Of a stretch of DNA of 64,000 bases, positions 1-9,827 are shown in pieces. Every line of letters begins with the position of its first letter. Within the stretch, counting starts at the first letter, position 1. The notes below the pieces were generated by a model. The model was not told where the DNA came from. It saw only the letters and a list, made by a program, of their open reading frames with translations, and did no database searches. Source of the DNA: Dictyophora rubrovolvata (Eukaryota > Basidiomycota > Agaricomycetes > Phallales > Phallaceae); NCBI GenBank assembly GCA_029959195.1, contig CP114119.1, positions 2,232,001-2,296,000 of the forward strand, read 5' to 3'. Position numbers and translations under genes: made by a program.

Positions 1-441
1 TGCATTTTCATTCACCTGAAATCAATTTTTCGCTCCCCCCTTTATTTTCATATGTTCATGTTCCTTTATTTCTCTTTTTTATTAATTTTTTTTCTCGTTT
101 TTTTCCCCTCGTCGTTGCTTCTTACATAATTCCGTTGAGTCGGTAATTTTAATGCCTGGCGCACTAGCCAGTAAATGCGATCATTCCCTCAATTACATTC
201 TTTTCTGCATCGTTCCAGTTTCTTTCAACTTCTGTTCCGTTTTTCCCTCCTTTTTGTGTACTACTAGTAGAGCTATCCTTTCTTTCCATATTTGTATGTA
301 CTATTAGCCTTTTCTTGTACCGAAATGTACATCGCTGGGTTTTCAGAGCGTTAAATGTCTTATTATTTGTTGCAATAGTAATACAAGGTAAGAAGTACAC
401 GAAGGTATATAATCTAAGTTTCTGGTAATAATAGACCGGCG
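1..441. other. Intergenic, 3' side of the phosphatase-like gene
   Basis: No coding region is recognised. The first 130 bases are very pyrimidine-rich with several T runs, which suits untranslated or intergenic sequence. The stop codon of the minus-strand gene lies just to the right. Confidence 0.5.
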
Positions 442-1482
442 TCACCGAATATCAATAACGTCTTCATAGGCTTCATCTGAATCTGAGTGACTCGCTGATG
501 ATGTAGAAGCTGACGAAGATGCGACTTTGGTCCGAGAGGAGCTGGAGGATAAATCTGAAGAAACGTAACATCTTCCTCCTCTACCAATGGGAAAGAAGGC
601 GCGGGCATGCTCAAGACCCATCCACTCTTTGACACCTTTTTCTACCTCCCAAGACGGATTAACAACCTCTCTCCGTTGGCGAACGGCGATACAGGCTTGT
701 TCGTATGAACACGATTGGTTGCGTGTAACCCAGGCGACAACAACGCTCGCACTCCAATCTGATCCGAGACGATCGTGAACTAGAATCCGCGAGTTTCTAT
801 CGCGGAATGCATCATCCATGAAATCGACTGCTTTATCGAATATGGCGATGTATGATGGAGCTTTTTTCGATGAAGGAAGGTGGAGGCTGGGGTGAGGCGG
901 TGTGATGATGTGATGTTTGATATGACTGAGTTTAGGGAGGGAGGAGAGTGGTGAGGAAGGTGGGGACGTAGGTTCGAATTGCGGTCCGTTGTTTATGCTT
1001 ATAACGTGCGTGATTCCGAGTTTTGCGAGCGTTCGAGGGTCTGTACCCGTGTATGAATCGGACATGTATAGGTATTTTGGAATAATTTCTGAGTGGCGGG
1101 GAAGGAAAACTGTTCCTTTTAATGGCGAAATGGCGATGCTGTAGATGTATTCCCGTACACGGTCTTTAGAGAGACCCGAGGGAAGCGATACTTTTGATAA
1201 GATTTGGTTGGCGTTTGAAGATGAATTCAGAGCATCGAGGTATTTCGCTTGCTCGACACGATATGCTCGAGCTTCGACGTGGACAGTTCCTCCCGGTGAT
1301 CGAAGACTCAGTTTCGAAAGGGCTCGGGAGAGTTTTGAAACGGAAATGGTACGTTCTGATAAACCAGACCCGCCTCGGCGGTGATTCAGCCGCATTACTT
1401 TGAAAGGGTGTATTGAATTTGAATTTGAAGACGGTGATGTTGAAGAAGGATTATCGAGACAAAGTGTAGCTGCGACAGACAT
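442..1482 (-). CDS. Degenerate dual-specificity-phosphatase-like protein (paralogue 1)
   Basis: Intronless gene for 346 residues. Residues 132-165 (IIPKYLYMSDSYTGTD, then LGITHVISI) match the opening strand-turn of dual-specificity phosphatases, and residues about 233-250 are the P-loop strand. The canonical loop is HCxxGxxRS; here it reads HDRLGSDWSAS, so the nucleophilic Cys is Asp237 and the phosphate-binding Arg is Trp243. By family knowledge that protein cannot catalyse cysteine-based dephosphorylation, so a phospho-binding or scaffold role is inferred. The N-terminal 60 residues and the C-terminal 40 are low-complexity Ser-rich, ending in an acidic tail. A clear paralogue lies at 38905-39714 with the same Trp loop and a similar C-terminal Gly-Arg-Gly segment. 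The start is the first ATG of the long frame and no upstream exon is evident. Confidence 0.8.
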   Translation of the reverse strand: MSVAATLCLDNPSSTSPSSNSNSIHPFKVMRLNHRRGGSGLSERTISVSKLSRALSKLSLRSPGGTVHVEARAYRVEQAKYLDALNSSSNANQILSKVSLPSGLSKDRVREYIYSIAISPLKGTVFLPRHSEIIPKYLYMSDSYTGTDPRTLAKLGITHVISINNGPQFEPTSPPSSPLSSLPKLSHIKHHIITPPHPSLHLPSSKKAPSYIAIFDKAVDFMDDAFRDRNSRILVHDRLGSDWSASVVVAWVTRNQSCSYEQACIAVRQRREVVNPSWEVEKGVKEWMGLEHARAFFPIGRGGRCYVSSDLSSSSSRTKVASSSASTSSASHSDSDEAYEDVIDIR

Positions 1483-2709
1483 TTGGTCCGAGTCGTATTA
1501 TTCAGATGCAAACGCGGGGGGAAGGGGCTTTTTTTTACTTCTAACGGGGAAAAGGGAATAATGTGTTATATATACCTAGCAACAAAGGGAGATCCATATC
1601 GACTAAACGGGGAACAAAAAGGTAAATGAAGAAAGGGCGAAGCGTGAAAAAGAAGGTTCAACCGCTTTTCACTGGTAATTTCTCCTCTCATTCATGCCCG
1701 AACTCAGAAGAACAAAGGGAAGGACAATGCCTCGGCTCGATTATGTCAGCCGCTCCGGTGCATTGTGTGACATTTGTGACCGCGTGACCTGTATTCTCGC
1801 CATTGTCTCCTTTCCTGAATTCGCAGTCCGATGAGCAGCTGTTCATAGGTACGATCAGTAGTCAGTCCAGCATGTCTTTTGAGTCAATGGGAGATTAGAT
1901 TACGCTGTAATCTGACTTTTCGAAGATCCATTGTTCCCCGTTTCTTTCCTTTGTTGTTAAATCACCATCAGTGACAAGTCGGACTGGACGAGCATGAGCC
2001 TCTATCTTCAGACTGCGTCTTTGTATAACATCAAGCAATTGTTCAAAAAAACAAGGCAGATTGTATATTTATCCCAGAGGGTACACAGGATTGTATGAAA
2101 AACGTGGTGTTCTGGAGAACGATCGTTTCTCCGGCGGAAATCTATGTATATTTATCACAATTACGAAATATATGTACTGCCAGTTGGAATAATATAATAC
2201 AATATCTTTTCTTTTTTTTTTTTTTTTTTTGTGGAGCTTTGGTCTTTGAAGTTTTGGACATGGTCCATCATTCGTAGACAGCTGAGTAAATATCATAAAT
2301 GACATTTGAGAGAATATAGAATGATCTGATGATTTGAAACCGAGACGGTGTAAGTATACCACTGGGAGAAAATGCATTACGCACTCCTCGTCTGAGGGGG
2401 TGTGGGACTCCTCATGGTGGAATAATACAATATCTTTTCAATGAACTGGATTGGTTCCTTCAGAGTCGCATGCGGCCTAAAAGTTCTTATGAAATATATA
2501 GAGATTCATACTATATTTAAATATATACGTCATATCTCGGTCTCGGACGTTATAAGGGAAGGTAATTTGTAATTTGTAATTTGTGTACTCTTACTCATTC
2601 TCGATAAATTCAGTGCTTTGAGCAAACAAATAAGTAACTATTAATCCTTGTATAGCGAAGCACGCTTGAAAAGAAAAGTCAATGTCTTGCGTCAAACTGA
2701 TCTATCGCA
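1483..2709. other. Intergenic, no gene seen
   Basis: About 1.2 kb without a supportable gene. It contains a 20-base T run near 2211-2230 and AT-rich stretches. It probably holds the promoter of the phosphatase-like gene on the left and the 3' end of the PH-domain gene on the right. Confidence 0.5.
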
Positions 2710-3411
2710 CTAAAGAGTCAACGTACACAAAAGCATAATCACCATTCCCCATCTCCTGTGTCCAACTTTAACGTCGTCATGCTGAATCTTTTCTTCAGCA
2801 GTCTGTGATTCGACGTCGATATCGTTCGTCCGCGGAATATTATGTTTTTCGCTGATGTTCTCGGTGGGTTTGGATTCAGCATGACCTTCAACAGGTTGCT
2901 GGCATAGCACCGCGGCTCCAGACTCGTCGCTCGCAGAAGCAGCTTTGGCCTTGGCAGCAAGGAGAACAATCAAGTCTCTCCATACATCCAATTTGTTTTC
3001 CTCTTGGAATAAAAGCGCAACGGCCCAGGTCGGGACTCCCCGCTTACCATCTATAGAAATCTCGATTCGCATTTCCTCGGGCGAAACGATCTTCATAGCT
3101 TCAGTTATACTCTTCATATACAAGCGCCCTTTTAGATGCAGAGTTTTGCTATCACTCTCGGTTTCTTCGGCGATGAAGATAAGGGCGTTTTCAAATACGT
3201 GAACACCATATTCTTTGATCTGGGAGCCACGACGGACAGTAAGGATTTCATGTAGATATAGAGGACCGAGCGTATCTAGGGAATGATCTTTCCAGTCTTT
3301 CACATGGGCGCGCAAATTTTGGAGCTAATACAAGTTGAATTTGGTTAATATAATTCGGTTATCTTTATTGTTCGGGAGCTCTACCTGTGGCGCAGTCATT
3401 GAAGAAGTCAT
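2710..3411 (-). CDS. Orphan PH-domain protein, Cdc24-like PH without a DH domain
   Basis: Two exons. A short first exon (MTSSMTAPQ, start codon at 3411, with an in-frame stop just upstream) joins through an intron ending in TATTAG near 3325 to an exon running to 2710. The protein continues LQNLRAHVKDWKDHSLDTLG and then a PH core of about 100 residues (LYLHEILTVRRG, YGVHVFENALIFI, LDVWRDLIVLLA). In Cdc24-type Rho GEFs the segment RVKDWKGH opens the PH domain directly after the catalytic DH domain. No DH domain is found upstream here, so exchange activity is not expected. A 70-residue polar linker follows, and the last 14 residues are hydrophobic (WGMVIMLLCTLTL), perhaps a weak tail anchor. It may be a standalone phosphoinositide-binding protein or the remnant of a duplicated GEF. 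Confidence 0.6.
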
Positions 3412-3827
3412 TTACAGTCCGGGTTCAATGAAGTTGGGGGTTTTCGAGCTGATATGCAACTTGGTTGTTTATGTAAATGGAGCATCGGCCGATGTTACCG
3501 TGAGTAACCTTGAGCTGAGATGGTAACTGTTGTTGTAGATAATCATAGTCACTTCGACGACATTCGGTACTAAATATAGAGGAATCGCTGATTAGTAGCA
3601 TTGTAGTGCCATCAGAATCGGATCTTCGCTGGGTGATTGGACGTGGTTTGACGTTCATAATCCATCCTTTTTTACACAGCCCATCGAATCGTGGTTGATT
3701 CATATTGTCATAAGAGCGAACGAGAGCCTAGTCGCAAGCAACAAGAGTCCGCGGCATTGCCATGATTGCCACAGCCATCTTTCTCACGCATGGCGTTGAA
3801 CGATATGACAAACTTTTTGAATTCAAT

Positions 3828-4425
3828 TTAGATTCTATCTTCTCCTGCCTTTGTCTCTGTATAACTCTTCAGCCCTTCTGCCACAGCATCCAGTGCCTTT
3901 TGGAGCCGTTTGTAAAGGAACCATTTAATTATCCACGCTCCGATTCCATTCATGACCTTGGGAGTTAAAAGATCAGTACATTCAGGACTCGGTGAAAGAA
4001 ACAACGCTTACTTCAACAGAAGTGTATTTTGCCATTTTTCTCCCGTTTTTGTTGATCTCTACAACCATTTGCTCTCTTCTAGTTCTCAAAAACCAGGGAG
4101 GAGAAACCAGGTCCCAAATGACCGTCTTCGTGTCCTCGTCCAGATATGTGACGACTTCTTTCGTAGAACCGTTGACTTGACTAGGATCAGTCATGCCAAC
4201 TGCAGGTGGTATAGGAACTTTCATCTTGATATTGGATCCTACCACTGGCTTTTGGTCCGCAAGAGGTGCTTTCCACGAAGCGTCCATGACGGCTTGGTGG
4301 CGTACGAATGGATTCCATTCTGTGTAAGACGGAAAGTCAAGGATTGTGTTCCATATTAAACTGACGGGTGCATCAATTTCGATTTCACTAACGACAGTTG
4401 TGACGGATGACTGCAGGTCAAGCAT
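3828..4425 (-). CDS. SRPBCC/START-like ligand-binding protein (polyketide cyclase superfamily)
   Basis: Two exons, 4425-4012 and 3956-3828, joined by a 55-nt intron (GTAAGC to CCCAAG), phase 0, giving 180 residues. The N-terminal strand VVSEIEIDAPVSLIWNTI followed by DFPSYTEWNPFV is the classic opening of the SRPBCC fold: an Ala-Pro-x-x-x-hydrophobic-Trp helix, then a Tyr-x-x-Trp-Asn-Pro turn. The middle carries strands with Val-Gly-Ser and Thr-Lys-x-Val-x-Trp-Asp. The C-terminal exon supplies the long closing helix (MNGIGAWIIKWFLYKRLQKA). Such proteins bind hydrophobic ligands and some are cyclases or hydrolases in secondary metabolism; the ligand is unknown here. Its upstream sequence is related to that of the decarboxylase pseudogene at 6.0-7.4 kb. 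Confidence 0.8.
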
Positions 4426-5151
4426 TTAAGTTCAGAGTATACAGGGTAGCCGCAAGGTTTTCGTAGCGTGACGTTTGAAGCGAGTCACGTCGAATGCTCC
4501 CCAGCGCAAGTCATCAAACCCTAAAATCTAAACCCTAAACCTTAAACCTGGTATTCTTTCGCAGCCTCTGTATTTTTACCATGAACTAAGCCTTTTATAG
4601 GAAGTATCCTGTTTATACTCCCTAATTTCTAATTTATGTTGCGTTTATGGCGTGCTGATATGCATGATGCCACTTTGAGAATCACAACTTTCTCTTTGCA
4701 AACTCGTTGATATTGACTAAACCTTCTCCTGAGATCTTGTTAATTTCGTCCTTGTCTTCTGACAAATCTTCAGAGGGAACTGGTATTATTGTGCTGCACT
4801 GCTTGTAGTTCAAGTACCTTGCAGATGTTTATCAGCGGTGTGCCTTTTGTCGAGGCAACTGGTCTAAGCGAGGGTGTGCAAAGAATAAAATGTTCGTCTT
4901 GAAGTTTTAAGTAAGGGCAGTGTATTGTTCAAAACCGTGCGCTCAATTCGAGACTGGCCTTTCAGGCAGGAGGATTAAAAAAGGGAAGGATGCCGAGAAA
5001 TGAAAGCTTTGGTAACGAAAGCGAAGTAAGGGACTGGGAAAAGAATCGATTCAAAGAGCATGCACTCGTCACTCGTGATTCGATGTCGAACATGTTAGAA
5101 TCTGGCGAACTAAGCGCCAGTATCACGCCCTATACGCGTAGTACAAGCGCG

Positions 5152-5197
5152 TCACCTCTCCCCTAGTCGTCGTTACCGACCACTAGGGAAGAGGTGA
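5152..5197. repeat. 46-bp imperfect palindrome
   Basis: The arms TCACCTCT (5152-5159) and AGAGGTGA (5190-5197) are exact inverted copies, and the inner arms CCCTAGT (5161-5167) and ACTAGGG (5182-5188) are also exact. Only three of the 23 pairs mismatch. A partial copy of the inner part, 29 bases, recurs at 5267-5295. Confidence 0.85.
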
Positions 5198-5235
5198 GTA
5201 AACCATATCGATATAATAACATAACGTACTTACAC

Positions 5236-5311
5236 ACCTGTAGACTAATTAACTTACAGGTAATAGAGTCGTCGTTACCGACCACTAGGGAAGAGACTAA
5301 TTAACTTACAG
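5236..5311. repeat. Second palindrome and 17-bp direct repeat
   Basis: ACCTGTA at 5236 is mirrored by TACAGGT ending at 5261 around a TAATTA centre. The 17-mer GACTAATTAACTTACAG occurs at 5243-5259 and again at 5295-5311, the second time fused directly to the copy of the first palindrome. Confidence 0.8.
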
Positions 5312-6028
5312 AACACATTCTCACGGATTAACAAGCCGAGATCGACAAACTGTCGAAGGGCGAAACTCCTTCCGGATATTATGATAGGGCGAGTTCGCAC
5401 GTTCGACAAATCGGAATCCGATTGGGTGCCAACTTTGGCAACTTAAAGGGGTGGGTGGTGCCACTGAATTTCTGGTTCCCCGCCGAGGAAACAATACATA
5501 CCTTTAAAGTCTTATTTGCGCTCTCTATCCATTAACTTGTTGCAATGTTTGATCTGAAGAATTTGATTTCAAAGTCCCAACCATCGTGTTCTTTTGCGGC
5601 TTGAAAATGCCTAATAAAACCAAACGTCTACATTGTGGTCTATTGTCTGAGATTTGAGCAGCGGGTTATTAAATATCAGTCTATATTGTCTTTCGAAGAC
5701 GTAGAACAACTCTATCGAAGGACAGTTATCCATGGATTGTATCATGTTAACCCTCTTCAAGTTGATGATTGTCCTATCTCTCCACCAGTACCTCACTTTC
5801 ACATAGATTAGCACGTAATTATCCTTCTGTCTGTAAACACGCACTAATAGACTATAATAAAAACTATGTCATAAGAGCTACGTAGGCACTATGTAGAGCT
5901 ATATAGAGGGTGACGTTACTACAATAGCGGCCTAGCATGTGTTTTCTCATTATGATTGTTGGTGAGCGTGAAAATTTCTGTGCCGCGCTCGCTTTAGTTA
6001 ACTCCAACAATGTCGCCACGATGTTCCT

Positions 6029-7404
6029 CTAGGAGGGGGCGAGAGGTGCAGCGGCGATGACACTGTTGATTCTGAGCACGGCTCCGGGTTCTGTATATCT
6101 GGCCTCGACGACGACATTTGCAGCAGCACGAAAAACAAGGGCAGAAGAAGATCCACCAAAGTGGAATACGCCTAACTCATCTCCTCGCACGACGTGTTGT
6201 CCTTCATAAACAGTGGCTTCACAACTGGAAATTTCGGTCATTCCAATGACGATGAAGCAAACAAGGCCGAGGTTGGTATTGTCAGCATCTATGAAGATAA
6301 GTATGCGAGTATTGGTATTGGCAAAGAACCTGAGTGATCTCAGGTAAGGAGGGAGCTCGTCAGATTCGGGAGACGGGATCACAGAGTCAAGTGTGTTGGG
6401 TGCTTGAGTGAAGTAGGTCCTTGGGACTGAAACAATTTTCCTGACGATTCCATTGACCGGAACGTGCCAGCGGTGGTGTTAAGGAATCCTTGGAGGACGC
6501 TCCCGCCGACGAATTCTGGTGTGTAAGGGTCGTCGGCGAGCAGGTGCAAAAGGGAGTATCTCTCGTCCTTAATGAAAAGTTCATCAATCAGCTGAACGTT
6601 TTCCTGATATGCATGTGGTGGATTCACAGGCAGCACTGATGAGGCGCAAGTCATCAATGGGACCCGTGGGGCGATCAATTTCAGGAGATCGGTAACGGCG
6701 GATAAAGAAGTCCTCGAAGGATGTGAAACCACAGTATTCTTCATCAAGATTACAGATAAAGACTTGCGCGAACGTGCGACCGTCGTATTCCGCCATCAGG
6801 CTCTCCATGGCATTAGTACTAAGCCATCCATCACCATCAGTGTTGAGGACGTTACGGGAATCTTTAGAATTGAGGTAAAAGACCCAGGTCTCAAGCATAT
6901 TCTTGAAATGATTGTTAACAATTGTTTTGGTGTAAGCGGAGAATCCACCCTTCGTGTTCATATTTTGTACCATGATCATGTAGACAGGGAGACCTAGGGT
7001 ACCGAAAATGGGTGCTTGAAGGAATATCTTATTGAGTAGTATCATCAGTTCTTGATAATTCCTGGGCTAGAGAAGAGGTACTCAGAAATTAACGAGGGGC
7101 TGGAGAGACGCCATACGTATTCAGTTGCTCCTTCGAACATTCTGACAAAGTCCGCGAAGACAACGGGGTCCTTCTCAATGAAATCTCTGAATTTTTCAAC
7201 AGGAGGAAGCAGGTCTTCTCCTGCATCACGATGTCTGGAGGATGTACTGAGCAATGAATTGATGTAGGTGAGCAGGGGTCTCTTGTTAGCAGCGATCCAT
7301 CCTGCTCTTCTGAAAGATTCGGCTGAGGGTCGCACGATATTAGACACGGTCTGAATGGAAGTTAGTTCTGCGTCTAAATAATATGAAGCAGAAATTGTAA
7401 CCAC
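6029..7404 (-). pseudogene. PsiD-like (phosphatidylserine-decarboxylase family) decarboxylase pseudogene
   Basis: The translation follows the tryptophan decarboxylase PsiD branch of the PSD family almost end to end. The exon at 7404-7117 gives PSAESFRRAGW and FIEKDPVVFADFVRMFEG. A 50-nt intron (7116-7067) can be spliced in frame into PRNYQELMILLNKIF, then LGLPVYMIM, KGGFSAYTK, FYLNSKDSRNVL and LISAACES. Two lesions break the frame: a 1-2 nt indel at about 6605-6632, and a deletion of about 10 nt at 6470-6482, inside the segment that should read LN then RWHVPVNG. The C-terminal part is intact, with GMTEISSCEATV, YEGQHV and the self-cleavage segment FHFGGSSSALVF, where the GGSS serine becomes the pyruvoyl group in this family. 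No ATG is found at the expected 5' position. An active enzyme would decarboxylate an aromatic amino acid; this copy should not make a full-length protein. Confidence 0.85.
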
Positions 7405-7604
7405 CCTCTGTCGAATAGAGAATGAAAGAGTCGAGCTTTCTACTCCTGACCAACTCGGTCCAGAACCCCCGCCTTATATGCAGCCAGTGCATAATACAGA
7501 GTGCTATGGCAGTCTTTGAGAGATGCGTCGCCGGGAGGATACCATTGCCGGTTTCATAAAAAATGTTCTTAGAATATTTCTCGATGGGCTCGTTTTCTGA
7601 CACC

Positions 7605-8376
7605 AGAGACTAAACCTCGATTGTGATCGGCTCTTCGACTCTGCTCATGCAAAGGAATTTTTCTACCATAATAGATGCGTTCCTGAAAACCTGGCATCAA
7701 ACCCTGTCGAGCTAGTGCAAGTCATTCAACCCTAAGATTTGAACTATAAAGAAATCGCACATTCGACCGATCTTCCGATTGGGTGCCAACTTGGCAACTT
7801 GAAGAGGGAGCCCCTGAGAGCGTCACCGATAAATACTTGATTCGTGCGAGCGTTTGATTAACACAATTATTAATTAGGTTACGTTTACCGTTTAAGATTA
7901 CAACAGGTAATTATTTACCCAAGCAATGCACTAATTCATTTCAAATTGCCGTCCGCAAATAAAAGGTTCACATGGGTATCTAGTACTCATGCGTGCTCAA
8001 GATCCGGGCTTAAGAAGTGTCATAGTATTAGTATTTTATTATTATTGTAATAACATGACTCGGAATAGATGTTTGGAAATATGTTATTGCAAGTGCAAGT
8101 GCAAGTGCAAGTGTGTGTGTGTGTGTGTGTAATTCCGAGTAGTCTCTAGGGGCTGAGCCCTATAGCAAGTGCAAGTAAAGTTAATGTTTGAATTAAAACG
8201 GATATAATGCTTGGTGAGACGACGGAGAACATAACTTTACGCCGCTCTGAAAGTTTAGGTTCTCTACCGACCACTCGAACGAAAACGAAAACGTCGATCA
8301 CTTGGTATTCAATAATAATCCCCATTGAGAACGGCAAGAACGTCCTATTTGATGTCGGTCAAGTCTGTAAGAGATT
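7605..8376. other. Intergenic with repeats
   Basis: Positions 7714-7805 carry sequence related to 4502-4533 plus 5395-5450, including a one-base-shorter copy of the TGCCAA palindrome (7784-7796). A GCAAGT/GT microsatellite runs from about 8089 to 8130. No gene is supported. Confidence 0.5.
8089..8130 (+). repeat. (GCAAGT)n followed by (GT)n microsatellite
   Basis: Four units of GCAAGT run directly into about nine GT dinucleotides. One further GCAAGTGCAAGT pair appears 35 bases downstream at about 8165. Confidence 0.9.
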
Positions 8377-9827
8377 TCAATGGGATGGTAAACAACGAAC
8401 CTCTGCATCAGAATCCCAAGGCTTCACTCCCTGAGACATTAGTTCCATTACATCTTCGTGAGAAAACCCGCAACAACCCATTCCATCTGACTCGTCATCT
8501 GAAAGCTCGAAGAAAGCTTTCCCGAAGAAATCGCCGCCAAAGGGTTTTTTCTTATTCCCAGCCTTGCCCTTCTTCTTTCCCCTGCCCCTCTTTCCGCTTT
8601 TTTTCCCTTTCGACGACGACGATTCTCCCGGATTGGATCTTTGCAACGGTTCAGGGTTGTTTCGTTCCTTATCTGCCACTCGCCAGTAGGACTTTCGCTG
8701 ATTTACAATTTCTCTTCGGAAAACGCCAGTCTTTCCTTTGAGTCTTAATTCTTGCGCTATTTGTTTTACGTCCTTTTGATCATTCCACCAACCAGATGGC
8801 GGCAACGCGGCACGAGAATGCGAATAGTTGCATTTTTCATCTCCGAATTTGCAATTTCCAACCAAATAAAAGATGCAAACATTTTTTCCTCTATTGATAA
8901 CCGGTGTGGGTATATTTGCCTTTAACACTAGAGGAAAACAAAAAAAACATGTTCAACTTACAAACGATCTCTGACGCAAAAATCGTCTTGCGCATGGGAG
9001 AACTTGCATTCAGGGCCTCGCAGACATCCGAGATGATTGTAATGCCTGCATGGTATCCCATTTCCAGTCATCTGTGCGTCTTCTGAGTCAGACCAATCTT
9101 CCGGAGAAAAAGTCGGGACGTCGTGATTTTCGTCTGGGCTGTCATCGAGTTCATCTTCTGAATCGTCATACTCGTTAAGTTGCAATTGTGATCTGAGCTC
9201 TTTGATTTCTTTCTTTGCTTCAGGGCAACTAGGATCAATTCTCAACAAGGCTTTCGCATCTGTATACCAAGTCAGCAAAGTTAAAGGCCGGAAACAAAAA
9301 ACCCAAGTGGCAGCGGAACTCACCCGCGAGTGCGCTCCGATGGAGTCCACGTGCTTTTCGAGCCTGGAGACGACGATATCGAGCTTTCAAGTGCATTGGT
9401 TGAATTTGTAAACCAAGGGTTGCCCATGTCTCAACATCGCGATACCTATAGTAAGTTGCTTACGCACGGTTTCTGTGTAGTTTCTCGTTGGGGCTCACCT
9501 TTCCATTTTCATCAAGGCTGCCGCAAAGTTAGAGAGATAATTGACCTCTGTGAAATTTAGAGAGTATGCTTCTAGGTAAATCTTGGCAGCTTCTTCATAA
9601 TCTCCGCTTTTAAACAGTTCATTTCCCTGCACAGTCTTCATCAGAAAACAAAGGGTCATTCAAATAACAAATCCTAAAAGACGTACATTAGTTTTCAACT
9701 CTTCAGCCTTCTCCTTACTCTTTTCATAAGTAGTTATTCTCGCATCCACTCGTGCTTTCATCATGGCTTTGATATCTCCTGGACTTTGTAGATTTGGGAC
9801 ATTTTCTGCGGCCGTTGTCGTTGACAT
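8377..9827 (-). CDS. TPR plus CCCH zinc-finger protein
   Basis: Five exons: 9827-9687, 9626-9499, 9445-9324, 9259-8966 and 8927-8377. They join in frame to 411 residues if the fourth donor is GTTTGT rather than the out-of-frame GTAAGT four bases on. Residues about 25-150 form tetratricopeptide helices (NELFKSGDYEEAAKIYLEAY, then FAAALMKMERYRDVETWATL, then ALLRIDPSCPEAKKEI). An acidic linker follows. Then come two CCCH fingers: CRHYNHLGCLRGPECKFSH (C-x7-C-x5-C-x3-H) and CIFYLVGNCKFGDEKCNYSH (C-x7-C-x6-C-x3-H). The C-terminus has a basic Lys/Gly-rich stretch and an acidic end with CCGFSHEDV. CCCH fingers of this spacing usually bind RNA, and the TPR would bind a protein partner. The specific role is not recognised. 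Confidence 0.85.

Larger units (their letters stand above)
4426..6028. other. Repeat-rich intergenic region
   Basis: No gene is supported. The segment holds a run of telomere-like CCCTAA/AAACC units near 4517-4548, a 46-bp imperfect palindrome at 5152-5197 with a partial second copy, a second palindrome at 5236-5261, and one copy of the TGCCAACTTTGGCA motif at 5427-5440. Two parts of it (about 4502-4533 and 5395-5450) also occur, side by side, at 7714-7805. Confidence 0.6.

Noticed and set aside
6620-6640. Treating the first frame break in the decarboxylase as an intron
   Set aside because: A GT...AG pair exists but would give a 24-nt intron, too short for this genome where introns are about 50 nt, so an indel is the simpler reading.
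8956-8961. GTAAGT as the fourth donor of the TPR-CCCH gene
   Set aside because: It is the stronger consensus but puts the last exon out of frame. The GTTTGT donor four bases earlier gives an exact 411-codon frame.
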